Assembly: GCA_002397155.1 (NCBI GenBank) | Contig: DGZR01000048.1 | Span: 6,654 to 12,690, forward strand | Source: Firmicutes bacterium UBA4975 | Lineage (GTDB): Bacteria; Bacillota; Proteinivoracia; UBA4975 | Direction: 5' to 3' | Length of the DNA stretch: 6,037 nt | Shown here: one piece after another, positions 4,879 to 6,037 of the stretch | Layout of the letters: every line of letters starts with the position of its first letter | How positions within the stretch are numbered: the stretch's first letter is position 1 | Position numbers and translations under genes: made by a program | The notes under the pieces: model-generated | Database searches by the model: none | The model's input: the letters and a program-made list of their open reading frames with translations, nothing else | Told to the model about the DNA's origin: nothing

Positions 4879-6037
4879 ATCTTCCCTTAAAGTGCAAGCT
4901 GCCTCCCGCCAAGCCGTGGGCCCCTTCGGCCACCGCCTCGGCCAGGGTGGGGTGGGCATGGATTACGCCCGCCAGTTCTTCGGCCTGCAGGCGCTGGTGC
5001 ACCGCCAAGGCGCCTTCGGCGATCAAGTCCGAGGCGTGGGGACCGATGATGTGCACCCCCAGGATTTCCCCCCCCGGGGCGGCGACAATCTTGACGATGC
5101 CGTCGGTATCCCCCTGGGCCAGGGCCTTGCCATTGGCGCTAAAGGGGAATTTGGCCACCCGCGAGCCCGGTTCTTGCTCCTTGGCCTCCTCTTCGCTCAG
5201 CCCCACGCTGGCCACTTCCGGCAGGGTAAAGACGCAGGAGGGGACCACCCGGTAGTCCATCAGCCGGGGCTCGCCCAGGATGTTCTCCACCGCTGTCAGG
5301 CCCTCCATAGAGGCCACATGGGCCAGCAATTGGTTGCCCACACAGTCGCCGATGGCCCAGATACCGGGGACATTGGTGGCCATGGCGCCGTCTGTCCGAA
5401 TGCCTCCCCGGCGGTCGTGGGCTATTCCTAAGCCCTCCAAGTCCAGGCCGCCGAAGTTGGGCGCCCGGCCCGCCGCCAACAGCACCTGATTAACCAGGAC
5501 CTCTTCTTGGCCTTTGCGGCCCTCCAGGACTGCCACAAGGCCTCCCGGGCCGGGCTCGATGGCGGTGACCTTGGCGTTAGTGTGAATAGCTACCCCCGCC
5601 TTGCGCAGGCAGATACCCAGGCGCTTGCCCAGCTCGCTGTCCATATTGGCCAAGAGCCCCGGCAGCATTTCCGCCAGGGTCACCTTGATGCCAAAAGCGG
5701 CCATTATGCTGGCAAACTCCACGCCCACCACCCCGCCGCCCAGGATGAGGAGGGACTGGGGCAGGGTGCGGGACTTAAGGATTTCATCGGTGTCCACCAC
5801 CCCCGGGCTGTCGATGCCGGGGATTGGGGGCTTGCTCGAACTGGAGCCGGTGGCGATGATGATGTGCCTGGCCGCCGCTTCCCGGTCCCCCAGGCGCACC
5901 CGGCCGGGGGCGATGATCTGGGCCCGGGCCCGGACTACTTCGATGGCGTTGGCCGCCATCAGGCCTTCTACCCCCTGGACCAGGGTACTGACCACCTGGT
6001 CCCGGTGCCGGGCCACCCCGGCAAAATCCAGGCGAAG
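4877..6037 (-). CDS. lpdA: Dihydrolipoamide dehydrogenase (E3), N-terminus cut by window edge
   Basis: E3 reoxidises dihydrolipoamide of 2-oxoacid dehydrogenase complexes or the glycine cleavage system, using FAD, a redox disulfide and NAD+. The open frame runs through the right edge; 386 residues are visible of about 460-470, so the first ~80, with the FAD GxGxxG and the CxxxxC disulfide, are outside. Visible marks (numbered from the edge): DFAGVARHRDQVV (4-16), IIATGS (60-65), NAD-binding GGGVVGVEFA (100-109), FAD-contacting IWAIGDC (226-232), the dimer interface domain from about 265, and the catalytic HAHPTLAEA (360-368) with the His362/Glu367 pair. The GTG at 6016 is internal to the conserved fold and should not be taken as the start. 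Its stop is 13 bp from that of the convergent radical SAM gene. Which complex it serves depends on genes beyond the window. Confidence 0.96.
   Translation of the reverse strand, partial: LRLDFAGVARHRDQVVSTLVQGVEGLMAANAIEVVRARAQIIAPGRVRLGDREAAARHIIIATGSSSSKPPIPGIDSPGVVDTDEILKSRTLPQSLLILGGGVVGVEFASIMAAFGIKVTLAEMLPGLLANMDSELGKRLGICLRKAGVAIHTNAKVTAIEPGPGGLVAVLEGRKGQEEVLVNQVLLAAGRAPNFGGLDLEGLGIAHDRRGGIRTDGAMATNVPGIWAIGDCVGNQLLAHVASMEGLTAVENILGEPRLMDYRVVPSCVFTLPEVASVGLSEEEAKEQEPGSRVAKFPFSANGKALAQGDTDGIVKIVAAPGGEILGVHIIGPHASDLIAEGALAVHQRLQAEELAGVIHAHPTLAEAVAEGAHGLAGGSLHFKGR

Noticed and set aside
1..6037. CRISPR array, insertion sequence, tRNA, rRNA or a classic riboswitch
   Set aside because: No regularly spaced repeats, transposase motifs, terminal inverted repeats or recognisable RNA-gene patterns were seen; gaps between genes are short.

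Overview
The window looks like chromosomal DNA of a GC-rich, endospore-forming Firmicute. The spoIIIAA sporulation gene, the EF-P loop type, strong Shine-Dalgarno sequences, and the run Xaa-Pro peptidase / EF-P / CD1247-family protein / SpoIIIAA all support this. Moorella- or Desulfotomaculum-like anaerobes are a reasonable guess, but the genus cannot be fixed from the sequence. I see no insertion sequence, CRISPR array, tRNA, rRNA or clear sign of horizontal transfer.

Left part (1-2830, all on the minus strand, read right to left). An Xaa-Pro aminopeptidase-type metallopeptidase (pepQ-like) is followed after 16 bp by efp (elongation factor P). A 123-bp gap with its own promoter-like element leads to a very acidic zinc-ribbon protein of the CD1247 family. 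A hairpin plus T-tract then abuts the start of spoIIIAA, which runs off the left edge; the rest of a spoIIIA operon presumably lies beyond. Peptidase and EF-P form a tight, probably translationally coupled pair. The acidic protein and SpoIIIAA appear to be separable transcription units.

Middle (2831-3049). This is a divergent intergenic region. It holds a good sigma-A-type promoter for the minus-strand peptidase/efp unit, a GC-rich compound palindrome in that unit's leader, and a weaker extended -10 promoter candidate for the plus-strand unit.

Right part. Two plus-strand genes 17 bp apart encode a ribokinase-fold pyridoxamine/pyridoxal kinase and a radical SAM protein of unknown substrate (COG0731/TYW1-like core, one Fe-S cluster motif, C-terminal winged-helix-like tail). 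They converge on a dihydrolipoamide dehydrogenase gene on the minus strand, whose 5' end lies beyond the right edge. The stop codons of the two convergent genes are 13 bp apart, and one symmetrical hairpin flanked by A and T tracts serves both.

The genes are mostly conserved housekeeping, vitamin B6, redox and sporulation genes. I did not find a clearly new multi-gene system. The most noteworthy items are the terminator-like hairpin that contains the spoIIIAA ribosome binding site, the palindrome over the promoter of the acidic CD1247-type gene, the uncharacterised radical SAM protein paired with the B6 kinase, and the bidirectional terminator built into coding sequence.
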